Shown here: piece by piece, positions 16,313 to 24,970 of the stretch
How the letters are laid out: every line of letters starts with the position of its first letter
How positions within the stretch are numbered: the stretch's first letter is position 1
NCBI RefSeq assembly: GCF_022230925.1
Contig: NZ_JAKKFH010000062.1
Span: 310,001 to 374,000 of the forward strand
Direction: 5' to 3'
DNA: 64,000 bases
Source: Micromonospora alfalfae
GTDB lineage: Bacteria > Actinomycetota > Actinomycetes > Mycobacteriales > Micromonosporaceae
Program-made: the position numbers and the translations under genes
Notes under the pieces: generated by a model
Told to the model about the DNA's origin: nothing
Databases searched by the model: none
The model's input: the letters and a program-made list of their open reading frames with translations, nothing else

Positions 16313-18517
16313 TCAGCCTCGGCGGTCGAGCCAGCGTTGGAGGGCCGAGCGGGGGTCGTCGTCGGTGGTGGGGTCCTGTCGACGGTTCGGGACCGTCGGG
16401 CGCTCCACCGGGCGGTGCGGGTCGCCGGCCAGCTCGTGGCTCGGTGCGGCGAACGCCTTCTCCGGTTGGCCCTTCACTGCGGTGGCGATGACCCGGGCGA
16501 CCGCGTCGATCACCTTGGTCTGCACCGCGGAGCCCACCGAGTCGGCCGGGTCGTCCGGGTTGGCGGCGATACCGGCCACCGCGACCTGCGGGGTGAAGCC
16601 GACGAACGTCTCGGTGGAGTTCTGCTCCGAGCTACCCGTCTTACCAGCCACCGGCCGGCCGTCGAGGATGTCGTTCACACCGGTGGCGGTGCCACCGTTG
16701 CACTGCCCGAACGCCGACTGCTGACCCACCGGGCAACGGGCCGCGTCGGTCGCGGCACGGGCGACGTCGGCGTCGAGCACCCGCTTGCAGGAGGGCTGCC
16801 CCACCGGCACCTTCGTGCCGTCCGCGCCGGTCACCGAAACCACAGGCACCGGCGTGCAGTAGGTGCCGTCGGCGGCCACCGTGGCGTACGCGTTGGCCAG
16901 GTCCAGCGGGGTGGTGGCCGCCACGCCCAGGGTGAACGAACCCCAGTTCGCGGCGTTGTTCTTGGCGAAGGCGGCGTCCGAGTCGGCGCGGAACGTGATG
17001 CCGAGCCGCTGCGCCATCTCGACCACCTTGTCCTGGCCGACCTGCTCGGCCAGCCAGACGAAGTAGGTGTTCACGGAGCGGCCGAAGCCGTCCCACATCA
17101 TCCGGTACCCGTCCATCCAGTCCGGGTTGGCGTTCGCCGGGCACCAGTGGCCGTCACAGCTACCCGGCCCCTCGGCGGCGTACCGGGTGGGCAGCTTGGC
17201 GGGCGCGTCGAAACCGGTGGAGAGGGTACGGCCCGACTCCAGCGCGGCGAGCATGGTGAACAGCTTGAACGTGGAACCCGCCTGGTACCCGTCGACGCTG
17301 GCTCCGCCGGAGATCAGCGGGTTGACGGTGTTCGGGTAGTTCGCCTGCCCGGCCGGGTTGTCGGCGAGGCTGTAGTGCCTGTTGACGGCCATCGCCAACA
17401 CCCGCCCGGTGCCCGGCTGGACCGCCGCGATGGGCAGGGCGCGCTTGTTGTCGTAGGAGTAGACCTTGGTGGCCTGCTGCTGCGCGGTGGCCTGGATCTT
17501 CGGGTCCAGCGAGGTGACCACCGTGTAGCCGCCCGACCGCAGTGCCTGCTCGCGCTCCGCGACGGTGGCCCCGAAGGCCGGCTGGGTCAGCCACCACTGG
17601 CGCAGGTAGTCGCAGAAGTAGCCCCAGTCGTCGTGCCCCTGGGAGACGGCGGTGCAGCCGTTGGGCTGGGCGGTGGGGTGCAGGGCCAGCGGCTCGGCCT
17701 TGGCCTGGGCGGCCTGCGCGGCGGTGATCGCGTTGGTGGCGACCATCGAGTCCAGCACGTACGACCGGCGGGCCAGCGCCTCGTCCTTGTCGCCGCTGAT
17801 CGGGCTGTACGCGTCCGGGGACTGCACCAGACCGGCCAGCAGGGCCGACTCACCGAGGGTCAGCTGCGCCGGAGGCTTGCCGAAGTACCGCTGGCTGGCC
17901 GCCGCGATCCCGTACGCCCCGGAGCCGAAGTAGGCGATGTTCAGGTACCTGTCGAGGATCTCGTCCTTGCCGAGGCTCTTGTCGAGCGCACTCGCGTACC
18001 GGATCTCCTGGATCTTGCGGCCCACCGTGGGATCGGTGGCGGCGGCGCGTTCCTCGGCGGTGCGGGTGGGATCGGTCTTGAGCACGTTACGGACGTACTG
18101 CATGGTCAGCGTCGAGCCGCCCTGCTCGGTGCCGCCACCCTTGACGTTGGCCACCAACGCCCGGGCCAGGCCGCGCAGGTCCGCGCCACCGTGGTCGTAG
18201 AAGCGCCGGTCCTCTGCCGCCACGATCGCCTGCCGCATGACCGGGGCGATCTCCGACAGGGAAACGTCGGTGCGGTTCACGTCGTAGAACGTGGTGATCA
18301 GCGTCTTGCCGTCGTTGGCGTAGAGGTACGAACGCTGCGGCGTGGCCGGGGTCTTCAGCGAGGCCGGCAACGCGGCGTACGACCCGAGCGCGGAGCGGGC
18401 CGTGAGCCCGAGCAGCAGGTTGCCCGGCAGGGCGGCGACTGCCAGGACGAGCCCGGCCAACACGCCGGCGAGCAGCACTGTGAACAGCCGCGACAGCGGC
18501 GAGCGGGGGGCGGCCAT
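16313..18517 (-). CDS. Class A penicillin-binding protein (glycosyltransferase + transpeptidase)
   Basis: 734 residues from ATG 18517. One N-terminal membrane anchor; a GT51 domain with EDRRFYDHGG (Glu near 102) and GGSTLTMQYVRN; a penicillin-binding domain with GSTFK (Ser near 415), SVN (near 480) and KTGSS (near 624). It polymerises and cross-links peptidoglycan at the outer face of the membrane. The C-terminal tail is Pro/Arg-rich. Four Cys in the transpeptidase region (GSCDGHWC and others) could form disulfides. Convergent with the kinase; a long palindrome lies upstream. Confidence 0.96.
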   Translation of the reverse strand: MAAPRSPLSRLFTVLLAGVLAGLVLAVAALPGNLLLGLTARSALGSYAALPASLKTPATPQRSYLYANDGKTLITTFYDVNRTDVSLSEIAPVMRQAIVAAEDRRFYDHGGADLRGLARALVANVKGGGTEQGGSTLTMQYVRNVLKTDPTRTAEERAAATDPTVGRKIQEIRYASALDKSLGKDEILDRYLNIAYFGSGAYGIAAASQRYFGKPPAQLTLGESALLAGLVQSPDAYSPISGDKDEALARRSYVLDSMVATNAITAAQAAQAKAEPLALHPTAQPNGCTAVSQGHDDWGYFCDYLRQWWLTQPAFGATVAEREQALRSGGYTVVTSLDPKIQATAQQQATKVYSYDNKRALPIAAVQPGTGRVLAMAVNRHYSLADNPAGQANYPNTVNPLISGGASVDGYQAGSTFKLFTMLAALESGRTLSTGFDAPAKLPTRYAAEGPGSCDGHWCPANANPDWMDGYRMMWDGFGRSVNTYFVWLAEQVGQDKVVEMAQRLGITFRADSDAAFAKNNAANWGSFTLGVAATTPLDLANAYATVAADGTYCTPVPVVSVTGADGTKVPVGQPSCKRVLDADVARAATDAARCPVGQQSAFGQCNGGTATGVNDILDGRPVAGKTGSSEQNSTETFVGFTPQVAVAGIAANPDDPADSVGSAVQTKVIDAVARVIATAVKGQPEKAFAAPSHELAGDPHRPVERPTVPNRRQDPTTDDDPRSALQRWLDRRG

Positions 18518-18716
18518 GCAACCCAGGATTGCCACAAAAAGCGCCAACCGACCACCCCCACCCCGCGATTGTCAGCAACTTCACGCCCACCCACCAGCCA
18601 ACTCCCACCCCACCCCCTCCGGCCCCCACCCCAGTGATCACGGGCTCGCCAAAAGGTTCAGAGTCGACCGAAGGCCGGCCCCGGCCCCGGCCCCGGCCCC
18701 CGGGCCCCGGCGATTG

Positions 18717-18787
18717 GCCCGCGTTGATCATGAAGTTATTGCCACGACACGCCGTGGCCGAGCGCAATAACTTCATGATCAACGGGC
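18717..18787. repeat. Inverted repeat C (20-bp perfect arms, GATC tips)
   Basis: GTTGATCATGAAGTTATTGC at 18723-18742 is the exact reverse complement of 18764-18783. Inside, CCACG and CGTGG form a second short stem. It lies in the gap between the 3' end of a membrane-protein gene and the 5' end of the PBP gene, both on the minus strand. Flanks are C-rich on the left and G-rich on the right. Confidence 0.9.
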
Positions 18788-18789
18788 GA

Positions 18790-18860
18790 GGGGCGGGCCT
18801 GAGGCCGGGTGGGGTGGGTGGGGAGGGGTGGGTGGGGAGGGGTGGGGTGGGGTGGGTGGG
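18790..18860. repeat. G-tract region with quadruplex potential
   Basis: The plus strand has more than eight runs of three or four G separated by one to three bases, ending in GGTTAGGGG, which contains the stop codon of the minus-strand gene. On the minus-strand transcript this is C-rich. With inverted repeat C it makes up most of the 343-base gap 18518-18860; no gene is seen there. Confidence 0.75.
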
Positions 18861-19628
18861 TTAGGGGTTTGGGGTACTCAGGCTGGCGGTGGCGGCGTCT
18901 CTGGCGGTTTCACGGGGCATCAGGCGGCCGGAGCGGTAGCCGATGCCGATGCCGGCGATCAGCACGAAGATCGCGCCGAAGGTCTGCAAGGAGCCGATCA
19001 GGGCACCGCCGAGGCCGAGCAACGGCGCAGCGATGATCAACATGACGCCGTCGCCGAGGCTGAAGGTGCCCGAGCGGGCCACCGCCCACCCGGTGAGGAA
19101 CCAGCCCGCGCTGTAGAACGTGGCGCCGAGCAGGACCAGCGACCGCGCGGTGGTGCCGAAGACCGGCGTCTGCTCCTCGAACCCGGCGAACGGCAGCATC
19201 AGCACGGTGCCGGCGATGCTGACCAGCAGCCCGGCGGCGGCCGCCCGGCGGCTGCGGGTCGCGGCCAGCAGCCCGGTGAGGGCCAGCAGCGCGAGCAGAC
19301 CGAGCCAGACCGCGGCCACCCAGCCGATCAGGTACACCGCCCGGCCGTTGGCCGGATAGGGGTCGTTGCCCACCCCTCCGTCGCTGGCCATCGCCACCGC
19401 GCCGTAGAGGATGGCGTACGCGGGCAGCAGCCAGACCGCCGCCCGCGCGAACCGGCGCACCGACCAGGCCCAACTGGCGTTCGTGGCGGGGGCGCCCGGG
19501 GTCGGCTCACCGACGAAGGGCAGTACGCCGAACCCGCCACCGCTGCGCCGGGAGCCCAGCGGGGCGACCGGGTCATGTGCGCCGGGCACCGGGGCCGAGG
19601 ACCACATCCGATTCGCCGGATCCTTCAT
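18861..19628 (-). CDS. Hypothetical multi-pass membrane protein
   Basis: 255 residues. A soluble N-terminal 50-60 residues (Pro/Gly-rich) is followed by about six predicted membrane helices (for example AVYLIGWVAAVWLGLLALL and GAIFVLIAGIGIGY). No catalytic motif is visible and I do not recognise the family. The first intracellular segment carries MWSSAPVPGAHDP, the helices alternate with short loops, and the C-terminus ends STPNP. No operon partner is evident; the gene lies between the SPFH protein and PBP genes in the same direction. Confidence 0.8.
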   Translation of the reverse strand: MKDPANRMWSSAPVPGAHDPVAPLGSRRSGGGFGVLPFVGEPTPGAPATNASWAWSVRRFARAAVWLLPAYAILYGAVAMASDGGVGNDPYPANGRAVYLIGWVAAVWLGLLALLALTGLLAATRSRRAAAAGLLVSIAGTVLMLPFAGFEEQTPVFGTTARSLVLLGATFYSAGWFLTGWAVARSGTFSLGDGVMLIIAAPLLGLGGALIGSLQTFGAIFVLIAGIGIGYRSGRLMPRETARDAATASLSTPNP

Positions 19629-19761
19629 GCGTCACCTCGCTCGTCGTCGAGCGGTGCACCGACGCGCCGGGGCGCCCCGATTGCCTGGTCACCACCCGTC
19701 CTAGGACCGATCGTGGCAGGCGTCGGAGCGCCCCATGAGTCTTTCTCGTATTAAGCCGTGA

Positions 19762-20868
19762 TCAGCCGCGCTCACGCTGGTCGGCCGGGTCCTCGACGAG
19801 GCTGGTCGGCGACACCGGCTCCGGTGCGGGCAGCCCCTGCCGCCCCTTGCCGCCGGTGGCCTGCGCCTCGGCGACGCGTACCTCGTCGTGGATCTGCTGG
19901 GCCGCGTCCGCCGCGGCCTGCGCCGCCTCGGCGGCCTCGCGCTCGACCTGGCTCGCCTGGTCCGCGGCCTCCGGTGCGGGCAGGTCCCCGACCATCTGGC
20001 TCAGCCCACCGAGCGCGCCACCCATCCCCTCCAGGGCCTTGGTCAGCTCGGCCGGGACGATCCAGACCTTGTTGGCGCTGCCCTGGGCGATCTGCGGCAG
20101 AGCCTGCAGGTACTGGTAGGCGAGCACCTTCTGGCTCGGGTTGGCCTGGTGGATCGCGTCGAAGACCGTACGGATCGCCTTCGCCTGACCCTCGGCCTGC
20201 AGGATCCGGGCCTGGCGGTCACCGTCGGCGCGCAGCACCGCCGACTGCTTGTCACCCTCGGCGGTGAGGATCACCGACTGCTTGTGCCCCTCGGCGGTCA
20301 GGATCGCCGCGCGGCGGTCCCGCTCGGCGCGCATCTGCTTCTCCATCGAGTCGCGGATGCTGGCCGGCGGCTCGATCGCCTTGATCTCGACCCGGGTCAC
20401 CTTGATGCCCCAGCGGCCGGTGGTCTCGTCAAGCACACCCGAGAGGTGCCGGTTGATCTCGTCCCGGCTGGTCAGCGCCCGCTCCAGATCGAGCGAACCG
20501 ATCACGTTACGCAACGTGGTGACGGTCAACTGCTCGATGGCCTGGAGGAAGCTGGAGATCTCGTAGGTCGCCCGGACCGAGTCGACCACCTTGAAGTAGA
20601 GGACAGTGTCGATCGAGACCACCAGGTTGTCCGAGGTGATCACCGGCTGCGGCGGGAAGCTGACCACCTGCTCCCGCATGTCGACCTTGGTACGGACCGC
20701 GTCGATGAACGGCACCAGCAGGTTGAGGCCGGGGCTGAGGGTGCGCTTGTACTTGCCGAGCCGTTCCACCACGTCCTGGCGCTGCTGCGGCACGATCCGC
20801 ACAGCCTTGGCCAGCGTTATCACGGCGATCAACGCCACCGCGATCACCACCACCCCGATTAAGGTCAT
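19762..20868 (-). CDS. SPFH/Band 7 (stomatin-like) membrane protein
   Basis: 368 residues. A single N-terminal membrane helix (IGVVVIAVALIAVITLA) leads into a Band 7 domain (VRIVPQQRQDVVERLGKYKR ... SPGLNLLVPFIDAVR ... DLERALTSRDEINRHL) and a long coiled region with EAEGQAKAIRTVFDAIH-type repeats such as LTAEGHKQS/LTAEGDKQS. It probably forms oligomeric rings in membrane microdomains. The downstream Ala/Glu-rich tail is variable. The start ATG 20868 is five bases behind the NfeD gene, so the pair is an operon, as is typical for SPFH-NfeD partners. Mycobacteria keep a similar pair near inhA. Confidence 0.93.
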   Translation of the reverse strand: MTLIGVVVIAVALIAVITLAKAVRIVPQQRQDVVERLGKYKRTLSPGLNLLVPFIDAVRTKVDMREQVVSFPPQPVITSDNLVVSIDTVLYFKVVDSVRATYEISSFLQAIEQLTVTTLRNVIGSLDLERALTSRDEINRHLSGVLDETTGRWGIKVTRVEIKAIEPPASIRDSMEKQMRAERDRRAAILTAEGHKQSVILTAEGDKQSAVLRADGDRQARILQAEGQAKAIRTVFDAIHQANPSQKVLAYQYLQALPQIAQGSANKVWIVPAELTKALEGMGGALGGLSQMVGDLPAPEAADQASQVEREAAEAAQAAADAAQQIHDEVRVAEAQATGGKGRQGLPAPEPVSPTSLVEDPADQRERG

Positions 20869-20873
20869 CCCGT

Positions 20874-21347
20874 TCACCCTCTCGATTCCGGCAGCTCGCC
20901 GGCGGAAGAAACATCGTCCTGCCACACCAGGGCTGTCGCGCCCCGGACCTTTATCACCCGAACCCGTTGACCGGGGTCGTAGACCTGTGTCGTGTCGTAC
21001 GACCGGGCGCTCCACAACTCACCGTCAATCTTGACGAGACCCTGCTCGGCGTCCACCCGTTCCAGCACCAGCGCCGTGGAGCCCTCGATCGCCTCCACGC
21101 CGAACGGCTGCTCGCCACTCTCCAGCGCGGAGCGGCTGTGCCGCCGGATAACCGGCCGCACCACCACCAGGCTCAACGCCGACACCACAGCGAAGACCAG
21201 CGCCTGCACGGCGACCGGCGCGCCCAGGGCGGCAGCACCGGCGGCGGCGAACGCACCGGCCCCGAACATGATCAGAAATAGCGTCGTCGTAAAGATCTCG
21301 GCGACGGCCAGCAGCACACCCAAAACGATCCACACCACGGCGTCCAC
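20874..21347 (-). CDS. NfeD-family membrane protein
   Basis: 157 residues from GTG 21347. Two or three N-terminal membrane segments (VVWIVLGVLLAVAEIFTTT onward) and a C-terminal OB-fold (STALVLERVDAEQGLVKIDG ... RVRVIKVRG). This is the short NfeD form without the ClpP-like protease domain. It is thought to work with the neighbouring SPFH protein. Its start is preceded by a G-rich stretch rather than a clear Shine-Dalgarno sequence. Confidence 0.93.
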   Translation of the reverse strand: MDAVVWIVLGVLLAVAEIFTTTLFLIMFGAGAFAAAGAAALGAPVAVQALVFAVVSALSLVVVRPVIRRHSRSALESGEQPFGVEAIEGSTALVLERVDAEQGLVKIDGELWSARSYDTTQVYDPGQRVRVIKVRGATALVWQDDVSSAGELPESRG

Positions 21348-21468
21348 CCCCCGATCGTGACACGCGAATGCACGAGCAGCCCACCCGTGAAGATCAGTAG
21401 GCTCGGCGAGACCTTTTCCGGCCCGTCAAAGACACCACGAATCGGCGGCCCGACCCGAGGAGATTCCG

Positions 21469-22770
21469 TTGACTCTGCTCCCCGAGACCGCCCGACAGAT
21501 CGACACCCGGGTCGCCCAGGCACAGGCCGACGGTCACACCCCGTCGCTGGTGCTGGGCGTGGTCCGCGACGGCACGCTGGCGCATGTGGCCGTCGCCGGC
21601 GAACACCCCCGCCCGGATGTCGACCTGCAGTACCGGGTGGGCTCGATCAGCAAGACGATGACCGCCACCCTGATCATGCAGTTGCGCGACGCCGGCCGAC
21701 TGGCCCTGGACGACCGGCTGGAGCAGCACCTGCCGGGCACCGGTGTAGGCGCGCTCACAGTGCGCCAACTGCTCGGCCACGCCAGCGGCATCCAACGCGA
21801 ACCCGAGGGCGACTGGTGGGAGCGGGCGGCGGGCGTCGATCTCACCACACTGCTCGCCGGGGTCGACGCCGACAAGATCGCTTATGCGCCACACCGCGCG
21901 TACCACTACTCCAATCTGGCGTACGGGCTGCTCGGCGGGTTGCTCGAACGGCTCACCGGGAAACCGTGGGCCGACCTGCTCGACGAACGGATCCTCACCC
22001 CGCTGGGCCTGCGCCGCACCACCTACGCGGCCACCGAGCCGTACGCCCGCGGCTACGTCGTCCACCCCTGGCACGGCACGTTGCGCGAGGAACCCCGTAC
22101 CGACACCGGTGCCATGGCCCCCGCCGGGCAGCTCTGGTCGACGATCGAGGACCTGGGGCGCTGGGCCGCGTTCCTGGCCGACCCCGACCCGTCGGTGCTG
22201 GCCGGCGAGACGCTGACCGAGATGTGCGCCCCCGTGGTGATCAGCGATCTCGACTCCTGGACCGGCGGGCACGGCCTGGGACTGGAGCTCTACCGTGACG
22301 GCGAGCGCGTGTACGTCGGGCACGGCGGCTCGATGCCCGGGTACGTGGCCGCCCTCGTGGTGCACCGGGCCAGCCGCACCGCAGTGGTCGGCTTCGCCAA
22401 CTCGTACGGCTTCCCGATCACCGGGCTCGGCCGCCAGCTGCTCACCACGGTGCTGGACGCCGAACCGGCGTTCACGCAGCCGTGGCGACCGGCCACCGCC
22501 GCGCCGGCTGCCGAGTTGGCCGAGCTGACCGGCCGCTGGTGGTGGATGGGCACTCCGCTGGACCTGAGCTGGGACGCTGGTGACCTGCTGGCCCACGTAC
22601 GCGGTGAGCGGGTGAGCCGGTTCACCGCCGAGGGGACGGACCGCTGGCGGGGACGTTCCGGCCCGGAGAACGGCGAGATCCTGTCGGTGCTGCGCGACGA
22701 CAACGGACTGGCGCGGGCTGTCGACATCGCCACGTTCGTCTTCACCCGCAGCCCGGACGAGGTGCCCTGA
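21469..22770 (+). CDS. Serine hydrolase, beta-lactamase/esterase family
   Basis: 433 residues with no export signal, so cytoplasmic. SxxK appears as SISK (near 59), YxN as YSN (near 147), and the third motif as GHGGSMPGY (near 284). A C-terminal domain (DUF3471-like position, from about 345) follows the catalytic part. The start is TTG at 21469, supported by GAGGAGA five bases upstream and by the family N-terminus; no ATG/GTG fits better. Esterase or peptidase substrates are unknown. Convergent with the DUF3097 gene. Confidence 0.9.
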   Translation: MTLLPETARQIDTRVAQAQADGHTPSLVLGVVRDGTLAHVAVAGEHPRPDVDLQYRVGSISKTMTATLIMQLRDAGRLALDDRLEQHLPGTGVGALTVRQLLGHASGIQREPEGDWWERAAGVDLTTLLAGVDADKIAYAPHRAYHYSNLAYGLLGGLLERLTGKPWADLLDERILTPLGLRRTTYAATEPYARGYVVHPWHGTLREEPRTDTGAMAPAGQLWSTIEDLGRWAAFLADPDPSVLAGETLTEMCAPVVISDLDSWTGGHGLGLELYRDGERVYVGHGGSMPGYVAALVVHRASRTAVVGFANSYGFPITGLGRQLLTTVLDAEPAFTQPWRPATAAPAAELAELTGRWWWMGTPLDLSWDAGDLLAHVRGERVSRFTAEGTDRWRGRSGPENGEILSVLRDDNGLARAVDIATFVFTRSPDEVP

Positions 22771-22803
22771 ACCGCCGCTGGGCGGATTCGGCGGACCAGG
22801 CGG

Positions 22804-23616
22804 TCAGGCCGGCTCGGTGACGAAGTCGATGAGGCGTTCCATGGCGTTGATCAGAGGGGTCTCCACGTCGGCGAAGCTGTTCACCCGGGACAGGATGTGC
22901 CGCCACATGTCGGCCGGCTCGGCCACCCCGAGGGCCGCGCAGACACCCTCCTTCCACGGCCGCCCCGGCGGCACCACAGGCCAGGCCGCGATGCCCAACG
23001 CGGCCGGCTTGACCGCCTGCCACACGTCCACGTAGGGGTGCCCGGTCACCAGCACGTGCGGCGAGTTCACCCGGGCGACGATCCGGCTCTCCTTGCTGCC
23101 CGACACCAGGTGGTCGACGAGCACGCCGAGTCGTCGGGTCGGGCCGGGGCCGAAGTCGCGTACCTCGGCGTCGAGGGCGTCGATGCCGTCCAACGGCTCG
23201 ACCACCACGCCCTCGATCCGTAGGTCGTCGCCCCAGATCCGCTCGACCAGCGCGGCGTCGTGGATGCCCTCCACCCAGATTCGGCTGGCCTTCGCCACCT
23301 GGGCCCGGACGTTGTCCACGGCGACCGAGCCGGACGCGGTCCGCCGACGGGCCGCCGGCACCGCGGCGCGGGTCGGGCGGCGCAGCGTCACCGGACGGCC
23401 GTCGAGCAGGAACGCCGCCGGCAGCAGCGGGAAGTTGCGCCGCCTACCGTGCCGGTCCTCCAACACCACAGCTCCGGCCTCGAAGCCCACCACCGCTCCG
23501 CAGAACCCGGAGTCGGCATCCTCGACCACGAGATCCGGTTCGGCGTCCACCTCGGGGGTGACCTTGCGCCGTCGCCAGTCGCCCGCCAACACGTCCTCGC
23601 CGTATCGCCCCGCCAT
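22804..23616 (-). CDS. DUF3097 family protein
   Basis: 270 residues from ATG 23616. The N-terminus GRYGEDVLAGDWRR, the segment KASRIWVEGIHDAALVERIW and the downstream VLVDHLVSGSKESRIV match what I recall of DUF3097, a conserved actinobacterial family. The middle region has a TOPRIM-like look (WVEGIHDAALVERI with acidic residues), but no activity is established. An in-frame start at 23643 is possible but weaker. No ribosome binding site is obvious. A palindrome (D) sits upstream in the divergent gap. Confidence 0.82.
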   Translation of the reverse strand: MAGRYGEDVLAGDWRRRKVTPEVDAEPDLVVEDADSGFCGAVVGFEAGAVVLEDRHGRRRNFPLLPAAFLLDGRPVTLRRPTRAAVPAARRRTASGSVAVDNVRAQVAKASRIWVEGIHDAALVERIWGDDLRIEGVVVEPLDGIDALDAEVRDFGPGPTRRLGVLVDHLVSGSKESRIVARVNSPHVLVTGHPYVDVWQAVKPAALGIAAWPVVPPGRPWKEGVCAALGVAEPADMWRHILSRVNSFADVETPLINAMERLIDFVTEPA

Positions 23617-23707
23617 GTCGATCACGCTAAACCCAGCCCGCACTCACCTCGCTCCCCGACACACCGCGCCACGCCCACAGCCGCCCCCGCTGCCCCATCC
23701 CCTCCGC

Positions 23708-23780
23708 CGATCATGGACTTTTGGTGCCTCACAAAACACTCGCAATCGGGACTTGTCCCCCACCACAACTCCATGATCGA
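23708..23780. repeat. Inverted repeat D (imperfect, GATC tips)
   Basis: CGATCATGGACTTTTGGTG on the left pairs with CACCACAACTCCATGATCG on the right with two mismatches, and pairing continues weakly inward. It lies between two divergent genes, so it cannot simply be a terminator. Its right arm shares CCCCCACCACAACTCC-TGATCGA with inverted repeat B. Confidence 0.8.
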
Positions 23781-23786
23781 CCTGAG

Positions 23787-23870
23787 CGGCGGGAGGGGCG
23801 GCGGGTGGGCGGCGGGGTGGGCGGCGGGTGGGCGGCGGGGAGGGTGGGCGGCGGTGGCGGCGGGTGGACG
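23787..23870. repeat. GGCGGCGGGTGG-type tandem repeats
   Basis: About seven degenerate 8-12 base units (GGGTGGGCGGC) follow inverted repeat D. The plus strand is a G-tract array with quadruplex potential. Nothing in the remaining 100 bases before the next start looks coding. Together with repeat D this fills the 354-base divergent gap. Confidence 0.75.
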
Positions 23871-23970
23871 CAGGTCAGGCACGATGGGGCGAACAGGGCA
23901 GTTGGGGGCAGGCCGGGCGACCGGAGCGGCAGCCGAGACAGGGCCGGTCGCGACCACGTACCCTTTCGGC

Positions 23971-24765
23971 ATGTCCACCCCCGCAACGGGCGCGGCCACT
24001 CTCGCGCCGCGCCGGTCCAGCCGGTTCGTTGCCTGGGTGCGCGCGTGGCGCGCCGGGTTGGTGCCCTACGACGAGGTCGCCGACGCCATCGCCGGCGACG
24101 AGGAACACCTCGTTGCGGACGCCCCGGGCACCTGGACCGACGTCCCGCTGGGTGCCGCGCTGCCCACCCTGGCCAAGCTCTCCCCGGACGAGATCCGCCT
24201 GGTGCTGCCCGCGCCGGGCGACCCGAGGGGTCTGCCCGGCCCCGGGGACTTCGCCGGTGCGGCGCTGGTCACGGGTGAGGCGGTGGTCGCCGGTGGGCTC
24301 GGGCTGATCCCCCAGGTGCGGCTGCACACCTCCGGCTCCGGAGACTGCTTCGAGACGGTGCTCTGGCGGGTCTACCCGCTGCCGGCCAACGCCCACGCCG
24401 CGTCACTCTCGTTGCCTGGCGCCGCCGAGGCGGAGGCCGAGTTGGCCGCCGCGCTGGCCGAGACGACAGCCGTCCTGACCCGCCTCGACGTCGCCCAGTG
24501 GCGGCCCGAGCTGGCCGGTGCGCTGGCTGCGCTCCGCCGCCCGGACGGCACCACCGACCTCCCACCGGGCTTCGACCCGCGGGCCCGCCGGCTCTTCGCC
24601 AGGGCCGCGGTGCTCGACCGGGTGCTGGCGTTGGCAGGGCACGCCGCCCCGGGCGGCGCGATCAACAACTACGAGGCGCAGCAACGGGACGCGGCACTTC
24701 GCCCCCTGACCGCTGCCTGCCGGCAGGCGCTGGTGGCCGCCTGCAACGCCCCCCTGCGCCCCTGA
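23971..24765 (+). CDS. Conserved actinobacterial hypothetical protein
   Basis: 264 residues, no membrane segment. Starts STPATGAATLAPRRSSRF, with the body at LVPYDEVADAIAGDEEHLV and a C-terminal Ala/Leu-rich helical part. No catalytic motif is evident. Its place beside ferrochelatase, InhA and the NfeD/SPFH pair, with opposite orientation, resembles the position of Rv1486c in the M. tuberculosis inhA region; this is inference from gene order and not from sequence comparison. The ATG at 23971 follows a weak ribosome site. Confidence 0.8.
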   Translation: MSTPATGAATLAPRRSSRFVAWVRAWRAGLVPYDEVADAIAGDEEHLVADAPGTWTDVPLGAALPTLAKLSPDEIRLVLPAPGDPRGLPGPGDFAGAALVTGEAVVAGGLGLIPQVRLHTSGSGDCFETVLWRVYPLPANAHAASLSLPGAAEAEAELAAALAETTAVLTRLDVAQWRPELAGALAALRRPDGTTDLPPGFDPRARRLFARAAVLDRVLALAGHAAPGGAINNYEAQQRDAALRPLTAACRQALVAACNAPLRP

Positions 24766-24853
24766 CCAGCACCGCCGCCACGAGCACCGCAACACCGCCG
24801 CCCGGACCGCGACGACCAACCGCGACGCGCGCCTGCGCCGCCCCACCACACCC

Positions 24854-24929
24854 ATGATCGTGCTCGATCCAGGATGTAGTGGCCTCCCGCCGCAGGGTCA
24901 CCACTAAATCCTGGTTCAAGCACGATCAT
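24854..24929. repeat. Inverted repeat E (long imperfect arms, GATC tips)
   Basis: ATGATCGTGCTCGATCCAGG reads as the complement of CCTGGTTCAAGCACGATCAT with two mismatches, and a further ATGTAGTGG/CCACTAAAT pairing gives arms of about 29 bases. Lies between convergent genes (hypothetical protein and HAD phosphatase). Confidence 0.85.
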
Positions 24930-24970
24930 CAGCGCTAGCGCACCGCGCGGGCGAGGAGGACCGGGGCTGG

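Noticed and set aside
15992..18637. 881-codon plus-strand open frame
   Set aside because: It is antisense to the class A PBP gene and mostly Gly/Arg/Val-rich shadow sequence; the minus strand has complete PBP motifs.
18790..18860. Telomere-like TTAGGG repeats
   Set aside because: TTAGGG occurs singly and not in tandem; the sequence is a G-tract array at a gene end.
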